A DNA stretch of 6,354 bases, from contig DAOVQI010000205.1 in the NCBI GenBank assembly GCA_030628785.1, forward strand, positions 1-6,354, read 5' to 3'. Positions 5,496 through 6,354 of the stretch are shown here, piece after piece (the stretch's first letter is position 1; the number at the start of each line of letters is the position of its first letter). Below the pieces are notes generated by a model. It had not been told where the DNA came from and searched no databases. It worked only from the letters and a program-made list of their open reading frames with translations. This DNA comes from Bacteroidota bacterium. Its GTDB lineage: Bacteria; Bacteroidota; Bacteroidia; Bacteroidales; VadinHA17. The translations under genes were made by a program, and so were the position numbers.

Positions 5496-6354
5496 TTAAG
5501 GATGTTTTATTCGGACATTAAAATTTTTACTGTAAAATGCCGGAATTTCCCTATTTATCCAATCATAAAAATCTTCCATTTCGGAGGGTTTGATCTTTGT
5601 TTTTCTCCAGGATCCAAGCAAAGCTTCTGCCTTCTCAAAAATTTCATCCTCGAAAGGCTCCAGTATTTGCAGGATGCCCGTGTTATTGGCATTCAGAAGG
5701 GCATTTACATTCATATACTTCTTACTGCTGGTTCCCCATTCATAGGGAAAACATTCCTTTTTCAATTCCAATCCAAGGTGGCACATAGGCGCATCCTTAA
5801 TTTTTTCCTGGTACAGAAGCAGGGATGGAAGTTCTACTTTTGAATGCAACCAGACCGGGACACAAACCGTGGAAAGTGGCCAACCCAGGACGGTCCACAT
5901 GGTTGAACAGGCAGGATCTTCCCCTGTGCGTACTCCCTGCACCACAACCGATGAAGAGCTGCTTTTCCTGGGAATAAAATCCTCAAAGCAAACAAAGGTT
6001 TCGGTATTCTCTGCTATCTCTGAATAATCGTTCAGGTCGACTTTTGTTAATGAATGGAACAGGTTATGGCTTGCTTTCCGGATGATGGTTTTAGGTGTAA
6101 GATTGGTTTCCTTCACAGCCATTTTTAATACCTGATCAGCTGTTTCAAAGCGGATATAACCTCCTCCAATGCCCATTTCCCCTGTGGTTGAATAGTTTGT
6201 TCTCAAAACATATCCGTAGGGCGCTATTTTTGGATCATTGACATCAATTTTCTCATATTTGAAATTTCCAAGTTCAAAATAAGCTGCCCCTCCATAAGCG
6301 TCTATAACCCCAAAGTTGGCTTCCAGTTTTATTGGCTGGTTCAGTGATTTTAAA
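5496..6354 (-). CDS. Ntn-hydrolase, peptidase C45 / acyltransferase-like protein (C-terminal part; 5' end outside window)
   Basis: The frame is open from the window edge to the TAA at 5498-5496, giving 285 visible residues. A TTG at 6206 could pose as a start, but clear family-like sequence precedes it, so the gene is 5'-truncated only by the window. From the edge, residues 12-27 read ANFGVIDAYGGAAYFE, residues 47-55 GYVLRTNYS, and residues 136-168 run from VVVQGVRTGEDP through TMWTVLG to PVW. These resemble the Asp-x-x-Gly...FE and xTN(H/Y) strands and the later 'T-x-W' strand of the C45 family (isopenicillin-N acyltransferase, carcinine hydrolase and relatives), as I remember their Bacteroidota members. 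The N-terminal nucleophile Cys would lie upstream, out of view, so activity cannot be judged. It is translated just before the amidotransferase-like lipoprotein (18-nt gap). Alternative: an uncharacterised Bacteroidota family with the same fold. Confidence 0.65.
   Translation of the reverse strand, partial: LKSLNQPIKLEANFGVIDAYGGAAYFELGNFKYEKIDVNDPKIAPYGYVLRTNYSTTGEMGIGGGYIRFETADQVLKMAVKETNLTPKTIIRKASHNLFHSLTKVDLNDYSEIAENTETFVCFEDFIPRKSSSSSVVVQGVRTGEDPACSTMWTVLGWPLSTVCVPVWLHSKVELPSLLLYQEKIKDAPMCHLGLELKKECFPYEWGTSSKKYMNVNALLNANNTGILQILEPFEDEIFEKAEALLGSWRKTKIKPSEMEDFYDWINREIPAFYSKNFNVRIKHP

Noticed and set aside
5478..5843. 121-residue plus-strand frame opposite the Ntn-hydrolase gene
   Set aside because: Antisense to a well-supported coding region; composition and lack of motifs fit a shadow frame.
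5496..6206. Reading the Ntn-hydrolase gene as a 236-residue protein starting at TTG 6206
   Set aside because: The frame stays open to the window edge and the 49 codons upstream encode family-like sequence (VIDAYGGAAYFE, VNDPKIAPYGYV), so the TTG is an internal Leu codon.

Overview
The window looks like a chromosomal segment of a member of the Bacteroidota (Bacteroidales/Marinilabiliales-like, lineage not resolved). The support is indirect. It contains a large two-module FtsX/MacB-type permease of the kind abundant in that phylum. None of the gene starts has a Shine-Dalgarno sequence; the leaders are A-rich instead. A TAnnTTTG-type -7 box lies in front of one gene. All four recognisable genes are on the minus strand, so transcription runs from high to low coordinates.

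Reading in the direction of transcription, the window opens with the C-terminal 285 codons of a protein that resembles the C45/acyltransferase branch of the Ntn hydrolases (6354 to 5496, 5' end outside the window). After an 18-nt gap comes a lipoprotein (5477 to 4338) with a class I glutamine-amidotransferase-like domain of the BPL_N type. Its apparent Cys-His-Glu triad is intact and it carries a HEAT-like C-terminal tail. These two genes are probably one operon. It is closed by a good intrinsic terminator at 4313-4278.

A 340-nt intergenic stretch follows. Besides the terminator it contains a striking perfect 16-bp hairpin and three copies of an 11-nt palindrome. The third gene is an 809-residue FtsX/MacB-family ABC permease (3997 to 1568) with no ATPase gene next to it. 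A 461-nt intergenic stretch comes next, holding degenerate direct repeats, a hairpin with a UUCG loop and a promoter-like -7 box. The last gene is a complete bifunctional fructose-1,6-bisphosphate aldolase/phosphatase of the archaeal type (1106 to 6), with the expected Schiff-base lysine, catalytic tyrosines and metal-binding aspartates.

The three transcription units do not obviously form one pathway. The FBP aldolase/phosphatase is cytosolic gluconeogenesis, the permease is in the inner membrane, and the lipoprotein/Ntn-hydrolase pair probably acts in or beyond the periplasm. No CRISPR array, tRNA, rRNA, transposase or defence system is visible. The most notable items are the archaeal-type gluconeogenic enzyme in a Bacteroidota-like context, the amidotransferase-like lipoprotein paired with an Ntn hydrolase, and the palindrome cluster at 4212-4264.
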